Below, one piece after another: positions 24,761 to 33,086 of a stretch of 38,440 bases of DNA. Position numbers and translations under genes: made by a program. Below the pieces are notes generated by a model that saw only the letters and a program-made list of their open reading frames with translations, searched no databases and was not told the origin of the DNA. The stretch spans positions 1-38,440 of the forward strand of contig JADGBU010000008.1 of assembly GCA_015231295.1 (NCBI GenBank), in the 5' to 3' direction. This DNA is from Magnetococcales bacterium (lineage in GTDB: Bacteria; Pseudomonadota; Magnetococcia; Magnetococcales; Magnetaquicoccaceae). Position 1 is the stretch's first letter. Every line of letters begins with the position of its first letter.

Positions 24761-27705
24761 TACCGCCCCCCCAGATAGCCCAACTCCGGAGCGATGATGT
24801 CGCGGACGATGCGCCGCCACTCGTCACGGGAGAACCCGGAGCCGCCATTGCCTCCGTTGAGGTTCAGGGTGAAATCGCCGAAGGTCGTGCTGCTGCTGGC
24901 GTTGGAGATGACCTGTTCGCCCTGATGGAGCGCGTAAATGCCATTGCGTGGAATGTAGGTGGTGCCGGAGGCGTAGCCTTGATCGTAATACATTTCATCG
25001 ACTTGAGACGTTCCGCCGGACGAATCCTCGCCCCCACCGCCGCCGCCAGACACGCGATTCCAGGCGTTGATGATCCAACTGACCGTGGCGCGCACCCGAT
25101 CGGCCAACTGCGAAAATCGATTGGCGAGACCATCGACGATTCCGCCGATCGTATTGGAGACCCGATCAAACGACCGGGAAAACCAACCAAACGTATTGTC
25201 AACAATGTCTGCAATCGACGCCCTGATATTTCCAGCCATCTCCCTGGCCCTCTCCCGGATCTTTCCGAACCCTTGGGAGATTTTTTCATACGCGTACTCC
25301 GTATTGGCGACCATTCCGCCGAACCCAATCGCCAGGACATTAAAGAATCCGACCACCTCGCCACACAACAAGCCGATGATGGCCGCCGTAATCCCGATTA
25401 TCTTACCGATCAGGAGTAGCCCTGGTTGCATATCGTCCAGCCAGGTTTTGACATCGTTATAGGTCTTCAGAAACCCGTCCTTGAATTCGATCAATTGCCC
25501 CGCCGTAACCTTGAACGATTCCACGACGCTATCAAATCCCTCGATGAGGCTCCTGGATGTGCCCGCAGAAACAATCCTCAACCCTTCGAGCGTTTTGACC
25601 ATCCTGGCGATGGACGGAGATGCGGCCTCCATAAAATCCTGCTTGGCGATACTGCCGAGTTCCTTCAGAGTTTTGACGATGTGGTCAAACCATCCGACAA
25701 TCGCCCTGGAAACCGCTCCGGCGGTCAGATGCATGGCATTGAGTTCCCTGGTCATAATTTTCAGAGCATCCGGGGAGAGGCTGGCGACGGCAGAGACAAA
25801 ATCAAGGATGGATGATTTGGCCGTACCGACTGCCGTACCGACTGCCGTGCCAAATGTGGCGGCAAAGCCTTTGACGGCCTCCATCTCTTTCAACCGGCCA
25901 CCGATCTTTCCGAACGCATCGCCGATTCCGCTGCTCAGAATCCCCACAACCCGGAGCACTGCCTGGAATGCTGGACCGACGACCTGCCACCACTCCAGGA
26001 TGCGATTCTTGCTCCATACGATTGCCTCTCCAACCCAACGGAACCCATCGACGATTCCGGTGAGCACCGATTTCGTCGTCACTCCATTGGATTGCAGCGC
26101 GCTGCCAATGCCTGAGAAAGCGGTGCCTGTCACCACCCCGAGATCGACGAGCACATCCCGGATCCATCGGAACGTGGCCGCCAACCCCTTCCCGACACTC
26201 TCGCTGGTGACGCCGTTTTCCCGGAACGCAGCCCCAATGCTGACAAAAGCTGCGGTCGCGACTTGGCGCAACTCCCGCACCACATCCCGAACCCAGAGAT
26301 AGGCGTTGGCAATCCCCGTCGCCGCCTGAGAACCGGTCGTTTCCCAGCCGATCGTATAGCCGGTGATTTGAATGATGGACGAAACGACGAACGAGGCGAG
26401 ATCGCCAAAACCGGTGACCAGCTCGTCCCATATACCTCCCGTCAGGGTCGTCGCCGCATCGATGCGGTGGAACGCCTCCGTAAAAACCCACCCGAACCAG
26501 GAGACCGCCTCTCCCAGCCACCGGAATGTCCGGGTCTGCCCCAGCAGCGTGATCTGGTTGTGCAGCCAGATTCCGGCGTTGCCGACCTTCAGCAGAATCG
26601 GGACAACGTATTGCCCCAACGAGCCCACGGACTCACCGAGGGCCTTGGTTGCCCACACCACCTGGGGCAACTGTAAAAACCACGTCATCTGCTCGGCTGC
26701 CAGCTTCTGACCGGACGACACCGCCTCCCCCATTTTGAGGACCAGCGTATCATACGCGCCGGAGAGTCCGGTCAGTGCCGCCTTCAGACCGCTGTTTTGG
26801 GTCTCGGCTGCGCGGGCGGCCTGCCCGTTGGACTGGACCTTGGATTCCATTTCGCGCAGAGCGTCGGCCCCGGACGAGAGCAGAATCGCCAGCGTTGGGC
26901 CCGCGTCCGCCCCGAATTGAGAGACGGCTTTGTCCGCGTTCCATCCGGCCCGCGCCATCGACTCGATAATATCCACCAGAGGACGCACCTCTCCCTTGGC
27001 GGTCCGCATCTGGATTCCGAACTTTTCGGAATTCTGGTTCAGCTCGGCGAACAAGGATTTGAGCCCGGTCCCAGCCGCCTCGCCGCTGTTGAACGAGTTG
27101 CTGAGCACGCCCAAAGCGGCGGTGGTGGCCTCGAACGACTGGCCCATGGCGTGCGCGGTGGCCCCGGAGTTGCGGAACGCCACGGCGATCCGCTCCGCGC
27201 TGAGGGTCGAGGCACTGATCGCGGCGGTCAACGTGTCGGCAATCGCGGTGGTCTGTTCGGCCTTGAGGCCGAATTGCCCCATGATCATGGTGACGTTTTC
27301 CGACGTGCGACCCAGACTGGCATTGGTGGCCGCAGCCAGGGTCAGCACCGGATTGAGGGCCTCGATCGCCTGGGCGGCACTCAATCCGGCGGAAGAGAGG
27401 TCGTACAGCGCATCGACGGTTTCCGTAGGGTTGAACCGGGTCGAGCTGGCCGCCTCCATCGCGGCTACCTTGAGGGCATCGAAATCCTGTCGCGTGCCGT
27501 CGCTGGCGGCCTGGATGTTCAGAAGCCCCTGCTCGAACTCGGCAAAGGAGTCTCCGGCCAGCACGGCGGCGGCCACAGCCGCCGAAGCGATCGCGGCCAG
27601 AGCGATTCCGAGCCTTTTGGCCGCATCCCCGACGCCGCCCAGCACTTTGCTGGCCTCGTCGCGGGCCTTGACCACCATCTCCAACTCAAAATCTTTACAC
27701 GCCAC
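24760..27705 (-). CDS. Tail tape measure protein
   Basis: A 981-residue protein that sets tail length and is packed in the tube. The N-terminal third carries the TP901/PhageMin tape-measure signature (NPTETVDALYDLSSAGLSAA, then VTMIMGQFGLKAEQTTAIA and AFRNSGATAHAMGQSFEATT). The middle has long helices and hydrophobic stretches, plus two near-identical 43-residue repeats (about 465-507 and 508-550) and the start of a third. The end has the usual YASGTTYIPRNGIYALHQGE motif. I chose the GTG at 27,705 (MACKDFELEMVVKARDEAS), with AGAGG upstream, because it matches the usual opening; GTG 27,720 and ATG 27,678 are alternatives. Confidence 0.9.
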   Translation of the reverse strand: MACKDFELEMVVKARDEASKVLGGVGDAAKRLGIALAAIASAAVAAAVLAGDSFAEFEQGLLNIQAASDGTRQDFDALKVAAMEAASSTRFNPTETVDALYDLSSAGLSAAQAIEALNPVLTLAAATNASLGRTSENVTMIMGQFGLKAEQTTAIADTLTAAISASTLSAERIAVAFRNSGATAHAMGQSFEATTAALGVLSNSFNSGEAAGTGLKSLFAELNQNSEKFGIQMRTAKGEVRPLVDIIESMARAGWNADKAVSQFGADAGPTLAILLSSGADALREMESKVQSNGQAARAAETQNSGLKAALTGLSGAYDTLVLKMGEAVSSGQKLAAEQMTWFLQLPQVVWATKALGESVGSLGQYVVPILLKVGNAGIWLHNQITLLGQTRTFRWLGEAVSWFGWVFTEAFHRIDAATTLTGGIWDELVTGFGDLASFVVSSIIQITGYTIGWETTGSQAATGIANAYLWVRDVVRELRQVATAAFVSIGAAFRENGVTSESVGKGLAATFRWIRDVLVDLGVVTGTAFSGIGSALQSNGVTTKSVLTGIVDGFRWVGEAIVWSKNRILEWWQVVGPAFQAVLRVVGILSSGIGDAFGKIGGRLKEMEAVKGFAATFGTAVGTAVGTAKSSILDFVSAVASLSPDALKIMTRELNAMHLTAGAVSRAIVGWFDHIVKTLKELGSIAKQDFMEAASPSIARMVKTLEGLRIVSAGTSRSLIEGFDSVVESFKVTAGQLIEFKDGFLKTYNDVKTWLDDMQPGLLLIGKIIGITAAIIGLLCGEVVGFFNVLAIGFGGMVANTEYAYEKISQGFGKIRERAREMAGNIRASIADIVDNTFGWFSRSFDRVSNTIGGIVDGLANRFSQLADRVRATVSWIINAWNRVSGGGGGGEDSSGGTSQVDEMYYDQGYASGTTYIPRNGIYALHQGEQVISNASSSTTFGDFTLNLNGGNGGSGFSRDEWRRIVRDIIAPELGYLGGR

Positions 27706-28350
27706 TTTGCGCCTCTTCACGAACCTTCTGGAGACAGAACTCGATGATCTCCAGGGCGTCCATCACCACGGCAGGCTGATCCAGAATCCCCCCGGAGACG
27801 GGGAGATGTCCTTTCCGGTAGTGATGCCACACCTGGAAAAGCGGGTTGAATCTTGCCAAAAGCCTTACCGGACACTCTTCGGACGGCTCGACCCCGGCGA
27901 TCCACTCGACCGCCGTTTCCTCGCGGCACCGGTCCGGCCTTGAGAGGTACGGGCAGCGATCGCACACCCGACCGGAATCTGCGGTGCGGACTGCCCGTTG
28001 GAGTTTTTTTCCATCTCCCGTCCGACGCGGTTGTGGCTCACGATGGCGTTGACCAGCTCGGCAATCTCCTGGGGATCGGTCGCCAGATCCAGAATCCCGT
28101 CCACGCTCATGGACGCCGGAATACCCCCTCCGACGATCCCGCGAACGCCCAGCTTGCACAGATCGAGCATGATTCCGATCTGTTGAGGGGCGTTCTCCTG
28201 GGTGATATCCGCCGCCATACCGGCGGCCATGCTCGCGATCCGCACCCGCTCGGCCATGTTCAGTGTCTTGATTGTGAATACCGTCGGATCGGGCTTCCCC
28301 AAATCCGCCTTCAGGATGTACGAGGCATCGCCTCCCAGCGCGAATTGCAT
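27695..28350 (-). CDS. Tail chaperone -1 frameshift product (GT-type)
   Basis: A predicted 218-residue fusion: residues 1-116 of the chaperone, then a -1 slip on A AAA AAC (28,003-28,009) into a frame that runs on as LQRAVRTADSGRVCDRC and ends at 27,695, just at the start of the tape-measure gene. The extension has a Cys pair (CDRCPYL), a WI and a terminal helix MDALEIIEFCLQKVREE, so it looks like a coding domain rather than noise. Lambda G/GT uses the same arrangement. The slippery heptamer and the frame are seen directly; the efficiency and any stimulating structure are not known. Confidence 0.8.
27865..28350 (-). CDS. Tail assembly chaperone (zero-frame product)
   Basis: A 161-residue protein that begins MQFALGGDASYIL, with GGAG in good position before the ATG at 28,350 (a TTG at 28,371 is possible but less likely). 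The first 116 residues form the real domain (IGIMLDLCKLGVRGIVGGG, then DGILDLATDPQEIAELVNAI). The A AAA AAC slippery site at 28,003-28,009 is in the correct frame; beyond it the zero frame is a short basic tail. It lies between the tail tube and tape measure, where long-tailed phages encode a G-type chaperone. Known: such chaperones coat the tape measure during tail assembly. Confidence 0.85.
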   Translation of the reverse strand: MQFALGGDASYILKADLGKPDPTVFTIKTLNMAERVRIASMAAGMAADITQENAPQQIGIMLDLCKLGVRGIVGGGIPASMSVDGILDLATDPQEIAELVNAIVSHNRVGREMEKNSNGQSAPQIPVGCAIAARTSQGRTGAARKRRSSGSPGSSRPKSVR

Positions 28351-28363
28351 GAAATGTCTCCGG

Positions 28364-29296
28364 TCAGGCAAAGGTCAAAAGGAACTGATCGTCGCCGTCC
28401 ACCTCGCAGCACTCGAACACCCGTTCGTTCGAGATTCTGCCGGAGCGGTCCTTGGGATTGGATTCGACCAGCACTGCCTTCGGAATGTCCAGAACCAGAG
28501 CCCCTCCATTGAACGAGGCGTGAAGGGCAAAGCTGCTGGACGCCAGCAGCCGGTTCCAGTCGGAGAGCGTGGCCGTGGCAAACGGATCGATTTTCAGGGT
28601 CGGTTTGTGATCGAGCAGATAGACATTCACCCCGACACTGGAAACACTCACCTGAATCTCGGCGTTCAGAGAGAACTCGAACGCGCCGATATCGATCTCG
28701 TCCCCGTTCGAGGTAACGGCGGTCACACTGGAAAACGTCACCCGGTTTCCGGGATCTGGAGGAGCGGCGGGGATGGCGATGTTCGTGTCCGCCTCGCTCC
28801 ACGGGGCGGACAGGGTGAATTTGAAAACCAAACCATCCTTCGGCGCGCCGGTCAGCGTGAAGGTGCCGCGCACGCCAACCAGGCTGTATTGATGACCGGC
28901 AAAGAACAGCTCCGCGCTGGAGGATTGTGCGGTCTTGGGGTTGTCCGTGGTCTGGGGTTCATAGGTAACTTTGGTGTTGGCCGTCACGGTCTCTTTGAGC
29001 CCGCACGCAAACAGAAGCTCGGCCACGGTCGGTTTGGCACCGGGCGTGGCCGCCTTGAACGCCGGGGTGTCGATTTGCAACGAGATGTCCGATCCGTCCG
29101 GGTCGAACTCGGGCATGTCCGGCCCGAACGTGCGTTTGGCGACGTTCTTCTTGTCCACCCGCATCGGGCTGAGTTTGGGGGTGAAAGTCAAAATCGAGGC
29201 GACCCCGTTGGTCGCGTCCGGGGTGGACGACACGCCGGGCGTGACCTCGCGTTTGATCAACAGGGCCTTTCTGAGTACAGATGTGGATCCTGGCAC
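28364..29296 (-). CDS. Tail tube (major tail) protein
   Basis: A 310-residue beta-rich protein (LLIKREVTPGVSSTPDATNG at the start, then LVGVRGTFTLTGAPKDGLVF and SFNGGALVLDIPKAVLVE). It begins at a GTG at 29,296 supported by a strong AGGAGG a few bases upstream. It lies directly before the chaperone and tape measure, the usual place for a major tail tube protein in long, non-contractile tails. No tail-sheath gene is found beside it, unlike Mu itself. The name rests mainly on position and fold pattern. Confidence 0.78.
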   Translation of the reverse strand: MPGSTSVLRKALLIKREVTPGVSSTPDATNGVASILTFTPKLSPMRVDKKNVAKRTFGPDMPEFDPDGSDISLQIDTPAFKAATPGAKPTVAELLFACGLKETVTANTKVTYEPQTTDNPKTAQSSSAELFFAGHQYSLVGVRGTFTLTGAPKDGLVFKFTLSAPWSEADTNIAIPAAPPDPGNRVTFSSVTAVTSNGDEIDIGAFEFSLNAEIQVSVSSVGVNVYLLDHKPTLKIDPFATATLSDWNRLLASSSFALHASFNGGALVLDIPKAVLVESNPKDRSGRISNERVFECCEVDGDDQFLLTFA

Positions 29297-29305
29297 AGGA
29301 ACCTC

Positions 29306-29761
29306 CTAATAATAGACGGTTAATTTCCACTCCTGGCCCCAAACGACCAGGGATGGGCTGGAGGAGAGGAGCCACTCCCGACCCGGATACATCTCGGATG
29401 CGCGCTCCAGAATGCAGCGACCCATCAGGGCCGCCCGGGTTGCCGTCAGCAGGTCGTACACCCCGACCCGATCCGCATCCCCCCGGGCTGCCGCGTTGCG
29501 ATCTCGGAACGAGCGGGCGGCCAACAGCAGCGTGACGGTGTGAACCACGTCGTAATGATTGCCGGGGCGCAGCAGGGTGGGCTCGGCTGACGTGGCCACC
29601 GCCATGCACAGCGGAGCCGGACGACTGGACGACACCTGTTTCAGCTCCTCCAAACTGAACGCACCGCTGGCCTGCAATGTCCGCAACGGGCCGCCCTGGC
29701 TCTGATGCAGCGGGGCCAGGGCGGTCAGCAGGGCATCCTCGATGTCGGCGTGGTCGGCCAT
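29306..29761 (-). CDS. gp37-like (DUF1834) head-tail connector or tail terminator
   Basis: A 151-residue protein (MADHADIEDALLTALAPLHQ ... YDVVHTVTLLLAARSFRDRN) that resembles the Mu gp37/DUF1834 family, tail-completion proteins found after gp36. A TTG one codon earlier is possible, but the ATG at 29,761 overlaps the previous stop (ATGA). The last residues (WLLSSSPSLVVWGQEWKLTV) are hydrophobic strands. In the virion it would probably cap the tail at the head-proximal end. Confidence 0.75.
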   Translation of the reverse strand: MADHADIEDALLTALAPLHQSQGGPLRTLQASGAFSLEELKQVSSSRPAPLCMAVATSAEPTLLRPGNHYDVVHTVTLLLAARSFRDRNAAARGDADRVGVYDLLTATRAALMGRCILERASEMYPGREWLLSSSPSLVVWGQEWKLTVYY

Positions 29762-30201
29762 CAAAACCCCCGAAGCGTCCGGCTGTCGAAGATTCGCGGC
29801 GGGGCGACGAAAAGCGGAGACGCCCCCGAAACCGGGGTCGAGGAGGTGACGGCAGACGGCTGCGCATGCAGAACGATCACCCCTTGCCCGAGATCAACCA
29901 GATATTTCACCGCCTCGTCCCGCGCCTGCCGAATATGCGCCTCGATCGTCTCGCGACGGTTGCGGTGCAGATTGAAGAACGCCAGAGCCATCACGTGGGC
30001 CGCGAGGTCGGCTGGCACCTGCGCCAAGGGCAACGCATATCGGCGCGTCAGATAGCCGTCCACCAGTTCGCAGGCCGCATCGATGGCCCGTTGCAACAGC
30101 GCGTGATCGATCTCTCCCAGGGGAGGATCCGCACGATCCGTCAGATCCTGGATCGTCTCCTGGCCGTAAGCCTCGATCATCTCTGTCGTGGTCGTGTACA
30201 T
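29761..30201 (-). CDS. gp36-like (DUF1320) head-tail connector
   Basis: A 146-residue protein with the DUF1320 pattern: MYTTTTEMIEAYGQETIQDL, then ALLQRAIDAACELVDGYLTR RYALPL, DLAAHVMALAFFNLHRNR and RDEAVKYLVDLGQG. Mu gp36 and relatives join the head to the tail. The ATG at 30,201 follows the capsid stop by 2 bp, so a longer upstream frame is not needed. The neighbours on both sides are the major capsid and gp37-like genes, the standard order. Confidence 0.85.
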   Translation of the reverse strand: MYTTTTEMIEAYGQETIQDLTDRADPPLGEIDHALLQRAIDAACELVDGYLTRRYALPLAQVPADLAAHVMALAFFNLHRNRRETIEAHIRQARDEAVKYLVDLGQGVIVLHAQPSAVTSSTPVSGASPLFVAPPRIFDSRTLRGF

Positions 30202-30203
30202 GG

Positions 30204-31127
30204 TCACGCCGGATTCTGAATCAGATAGCCGGAGAGAATGCCGGACTGCACCGGCACCCGCTCGTAAGTCACGGGATAGATCCAGGATTTGGCGTTGTTG
30301 TCGTAATAGGGGGTCTCGACCATGGGATGACCCTGCATGGTGTAGGTGTAGCCATACGACGGATCTTCCTGGCTGCTCGCCCCATCGGGAACGTAAGCCA
30401 GGATGGCGTTGTTTCCCCAGATATCGATCTGCTGGGTACCGGCGGCGTTGAGGGCCACGGCCCGGCCCACCACCACGCGCCGAAAATCCCACATCGCGGC
30501 CAACATATCCGGCGTGACCGAATCGCGGCTGGTGTATTTGAACCGGTCGATCACATGGGGGTTGTTCTTGGCCGCGTTGAAGGCCTGGGCCGACAACAGC
30601 AGGGTGTTGGGATAGATGCCCACCGACGCCCGGACCGCTTCCCGTCCGGCGTCGATCGACGTGACCGGGTTGCAGGTGGCGTCGGACCATTTCGCGGTAC
30701 TGGTCAGGGCGATTTTGTGATCGGAATCGTAGTTGGCGGCGGTCGTGGCCAGGGTCGCCTGCTCATACTCCAGATTCAGCGACAACGCCCGCAGCACCGT
30801 GGTCACGGCGCGCTGTCCCAGATCGACACCGGGCACGCGGGAGGCGTCCCGCTGAATCTCCTGGGCCACCTTGCCCTCCAGGGCGTCCTGGACCAGGGAG
30901 TAGGATTTGCCGAGAAACCCGAGATCGATCCGTTTGGTGGCGGATCCGGGCGCACGGCGCGCCATGATCAACTGGAACGCCTCTTTGCCGAACTCCAGAA
31001 TCTGACCGCCCGCGACCGTCACGGGAACGGGCGGAAACAGGGTCATACCGACGTGCTCGGCATTGCGGTAGCCCTGAGCGACACTGGACAAAATCGGGTC
31101 GATGACCCGGGCCTGGGAAAGATTCAT
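30204..31127 (-). CDS. Major capsid protein
   Basis: A 307-residue protein (MNLSQARVIDPILSSVAQGY, EHVGMTLFPPVPVTVAGGQI, ending in VPVQSGILSGYLIQNPA). It has the alternating helical and beta elements of HK97-fold capsids of Mu-like and related phages, and it lies between the decoration gene and the gp36-type connector. AAGGGG precedes the ATG at 31,127. It is the main shell subunit; the pro-head is made with the protease/scaffold gene two genes upstream. Identity is based on length, pattern and position. Confidence 0.85.
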   Translation of the reverse strand: MNLSQARVIDPILSSVAQGYRNAEHVGMTLFPPVPVTVAGGQILEFGKEAFQLIMARRAPGSATKRIDLGFLGKSYSLVQDALEGKVAQEIQRDASRVPGVDLGQRAVTTVLRALSLNLEYEQATLATTAANYDSDHKIALTSTAKWSDATCNPVTSIDAGREAVRASVGIYPNTLLLSAQAFNAAKNNPHVIDRFKYTSRDSVTPDMLAAMWDFRRVVVGRAVALNAAGTQQIDIWGNNAILAYVPDGASSQEDPSYGYTYTMQGHPMVETPYYDNNAKSWIYPVTYERVPVQSGILSGYLIQNPA

Positions 31128-31139
31128 GAAACGTACCCC

Positions 31140-31559
31140 TTACCGACGCAGCAGGACTTCGATGAACTCACCCGCGCCCGAGGCCGTTTGCAGGGCGTCG
31201 GCGATGATGAATTCGGGAGGATCGCCACCGGCCAGGATGGCACCGTTGGCGGCGGAACTGGTGACTGCCGTGGAACCGCTGGCCACCCGCAGCCCACCCG
31301 TGGAGGGGATGAGCCGCCCCTGGGAATCGGCGATCAGGGCCGCACCCAACGTGATGGCCGCCCCGGTTTCCGCGATGGCGGTACCAACGACCGCCACAGG
31401 CACCACTGCGCCCTGGGCAGCGGCAGTTGCGGCGAGCCCCAGAGGTTTGGCCCCCTGGGTCGCGATCTGCACCCCGTCCACCCCAACGGCACGGGCCTCG
31501 GAGATGGCACCGGCAGCGACAATGCTCAAGGTCAAAACGGTGATCGACGGACGCATCAT
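31140..31559 (-). CDS. DUF2190-like capsid decoration protein
   Basis: A 139-residue small-residue-rich protein (IATQGAKPLGLAATAAAQGA, then ITLGAALIADSQGRLIPSTG and FIIADALQTASGAGEFIEVL), like the DUF2190 capsid-cement proteins that bind the outside of heads. The first 24 residues are hydrophobic, resembling a leader, but for a virion protein this is probably chance. The double ATG at 31,557-31,559 and 31,554-31,556 follows the protease stop by 2 bp. It precedes the major capsid gene, as decoration genes usually do. Confidence 0.72.
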   Translation of the reverse strand: MMRPSITVLTLSIVAAGAISEARAVGVDGVQIATQGAKPLGLAATAAAQGAVVPVAVVGTAIAETGAAITLGAALIADSQGRLIPSTGGLRVASGSTAVTSSAANGAILAGGDPPEFIIADALQTASGAGEFIEVLLRR

Positions 31560-31561
31560 GG

Positions 31562-32509
31562 TCAGACTCCCAGTGCCGCGATGGCGGCGGTGTAGGAAAC
31601 GTTGTGCTGTTGGGAATAGGCCAGAATCTGCCGATGCTTTTTCAGCCCCTCCGGATCCACCTGATAGCCCGGGGGAGCGGCGAACGAGATGAGAGGCGGC
31701 TCGCCTTCCGGCTTGGCGCGCTCGGAGAAATCGACCCGGACCGGCAAACCCTTCAGGAACCCCTGAAAAATCTTCACAGGAGGCTCCTGAAGCGAACTTT
31801 CGCCTTCGGCGAAGCTCATGACCTCCCGGCCATCCAGCGCGCCCAGAATGGCGATCACGCGGCCTTTTTGAACGGGAAGCACACGCCCCTCCTGAACCAG
31901 TCCCTCGGCGAACTCGGACAACTCTTTCGCGCGCGCCGCCTGCCGCTCTTTTTGAAACGCCGCCTGCTGCTCGGCAAATTGCGCCTCGCGCGCAGCCAAC
32001 TCCGCCGCACGTTTGGCAAGATCCTCCGGTGTCATCGTCACGTTTTTGGGCTCCTGGGTTTGCTGTTGAAATTCCATGGTGATCGCCTCTTCCCCGCTCT
32101 CGCGGAATTTCGCCTCGCCCAGACCCCTGACCGCCGGGGGGGTGGCTCCGAGAAATCCGACGTGACGCAGATAGAATGCGCCGGGCTTGGGGTTGGAAGG
32201 GGCGTTTTGGGGATAAAGGGAAACCGATACGTGTTTGAACTTTCCCTCGTTGACCATCCCGGCAAACTGAGGATCCACCTGTTTCGGGTGCGCGTAGAGA
32301 TCACCTCCGGCGACACTCAGCCGCTCCACCCAACCCCAGGCCGGGGCGTCGGTTGCGGGGTGGCCGATCACCAGCGGGGCCTCGTGGACCGACGGATCGT
32401 ACCCTGCGGCCACGGCCTGCAGATCGTCTGCGGAAAAGGTTCGGGTTGTGCCCGACATGTCGGTGTGGGTTCCGGCGCGGAAAATCCGGATCGGTTTGAT
32501 TGCGCTCAT
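31562..32509 (-). CDS. Mu I-like head maturation protease with scaffold tail
   Basis: A 315-residue protein. The first half matches the Mu-like I protein (IRIFRAGTHTDMSGTTRTFS, DPSVHEAPLVIGHPATDAPA, GKFKHVSVSLYP), with a His and Ser that are candidate catalytic residues. The second half is a long charged helix (DLAKRAAELAAREAQFAEQQ) typical of scaffold sequences, as in Mu I/Z. It would help build and process the pro-head. I chose the ATG at 32,509 with GAGGTGG just upstream over an earlier in-frame start. A 114-bp spacer with repeats separates it from the Mu G-like gene. Confidence 0.85.
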   Translation of the reverse strand: MSAIKPIRIFRAGTHTDMSGTTRTFSADDLQAVAAGYDPSVHEAPLVIGHPATDAPAWGWVERLSVAGGDLYAHPKQVDPQFAGMVNEGKFKHVSVSLYPQNAPSNPKPGAFYLRHVGFLGATPPAVRGLGEAKFRESGEEAITMEFQQQTQEPKNVTMTPEDLAKRAAELAAREAQFAEQQAAFQKERQAARAKELSEFAEGLVQEGRVLPVQKGRVIAILGALDGREVMSFAEGESSLQEPPVKIFQGFLKGLPVRVDFSERAKPEGEPPLISFAAPPGYQVDPEGLKKHRQILAYSQQHNVSYTAAIAALGV

Positions 32510-32576
32510 GTCCACCTCACAAAAAGTCAAGATGGAGAGAACTTAGACGGAAGAGTTTGATTTCTGAACAGGAAGC

Positions 32577-32618
32577 ACTTCACGAAGCGCAGGATGAACT
32601 TCACAAATCGCAGGACGA
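32577..32618. repeat. Tandem imperfect 21-bp repeat
   Basis: Two adjacent 21-bp units, 32,577-32,597 and 32,598-32,618, match at 18 positions (ACTTCAC-AA-CGCAGGA-GA). The unit's core, CAGGAAG-NN-CTTCACGA (32,569-32,585), recurs at 38,397-38,413. Both copies are in the few prophage spacers longer than 100 bp. Function unknown; a regulatory or packaging-related site is possible. Confidence 0.55.
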
Positions 32619-32623
32619 GGTGG

Positions 32624-33085
32624 TCATTTCATGGCGCGGCACAAATACTCGGCGACAATCTCCAGCGCACTCTCTTTGTCCCGATCGGAGATGCCGAGAA
32701 ATGGCCGGGCGGGCATGGTGTGACCACGGCCCGTCTCCCCCCCGAGCTGGTGAATGGCGGCGTAGATCACGTTCGTGCCCACCAGCAGCCCGTTGTGTTC
32801 GGTGGAATAGGTGATGGAGCGTCGCAACCGGCCCGAGTCGGTCAGAATCTTGCCCTCACCGAAACGGCCCTGCTTTTTCTCTTTCGTTTGCGGCGAGATA
32901 TCTTCCCACGGCGATCCTTCCGGAGAGAGGTGCTCATCAAATCGCTTGTCGGTGGAGCGCAACAGATCCTCGCCGATATCCTTCAGGCATGGCGTCAGAT
33001 TCCGGCAATGCTCGGCCAACCTGGTGAACGCACCCCGCAATTCATCCATGGTGTCCGCATCGATGCGAACCTGAACTCCGGCCAT
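32624..33085 (-). CDS. Mu G-like virion morphogenesis protein
   Basis: A 153-residue protein (MAGVQVRIDADTMDELRGAF ... DIGEDLLRSTDKRFDEHLSP ... GSPWEDISPQTKEKKQGRFG ... LTDSGRLRRSITYS ... IYAAIHQLGGETGRGHTMPA RPFLGIS). These are the hallmarks of the phage virion morphogenesis family (Mu G, P2 S), which completes tails or joins head and tail. It starts 1 bp after the portal/F stop. The motif string is complete, so the identity is firm. Confidence 0.9.
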   Translation of the reverse strand: MAGVQVRIDADTMDELRGAFTRLAEHCRNLTPCLKDIGEDLLRSTDKRFDEHLSPEGSPWEDISPQTKEKKQGRFGEGKILTDSGRLRRSITYSTEHNGLLVGTNVIYAAIHQLGGETGRGHTMPARPFLGISDRDKESALEIVAEYLCRAMK

Positions 33086-33086
33086 C

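Noticed and set aside
30327-31595. 422-codon plus-strand open frame opposite capsid and decoration genes
   Set aside because: It spans two well-supported minus-strand genes and their junction, as expected for a GC-rich antisense shadow.
32577-32618. Tandem 21-bp units as a CRISPR array
   Set aside because: The two units are adjacent with no spacers, differ from each other, and there are no cas genes.
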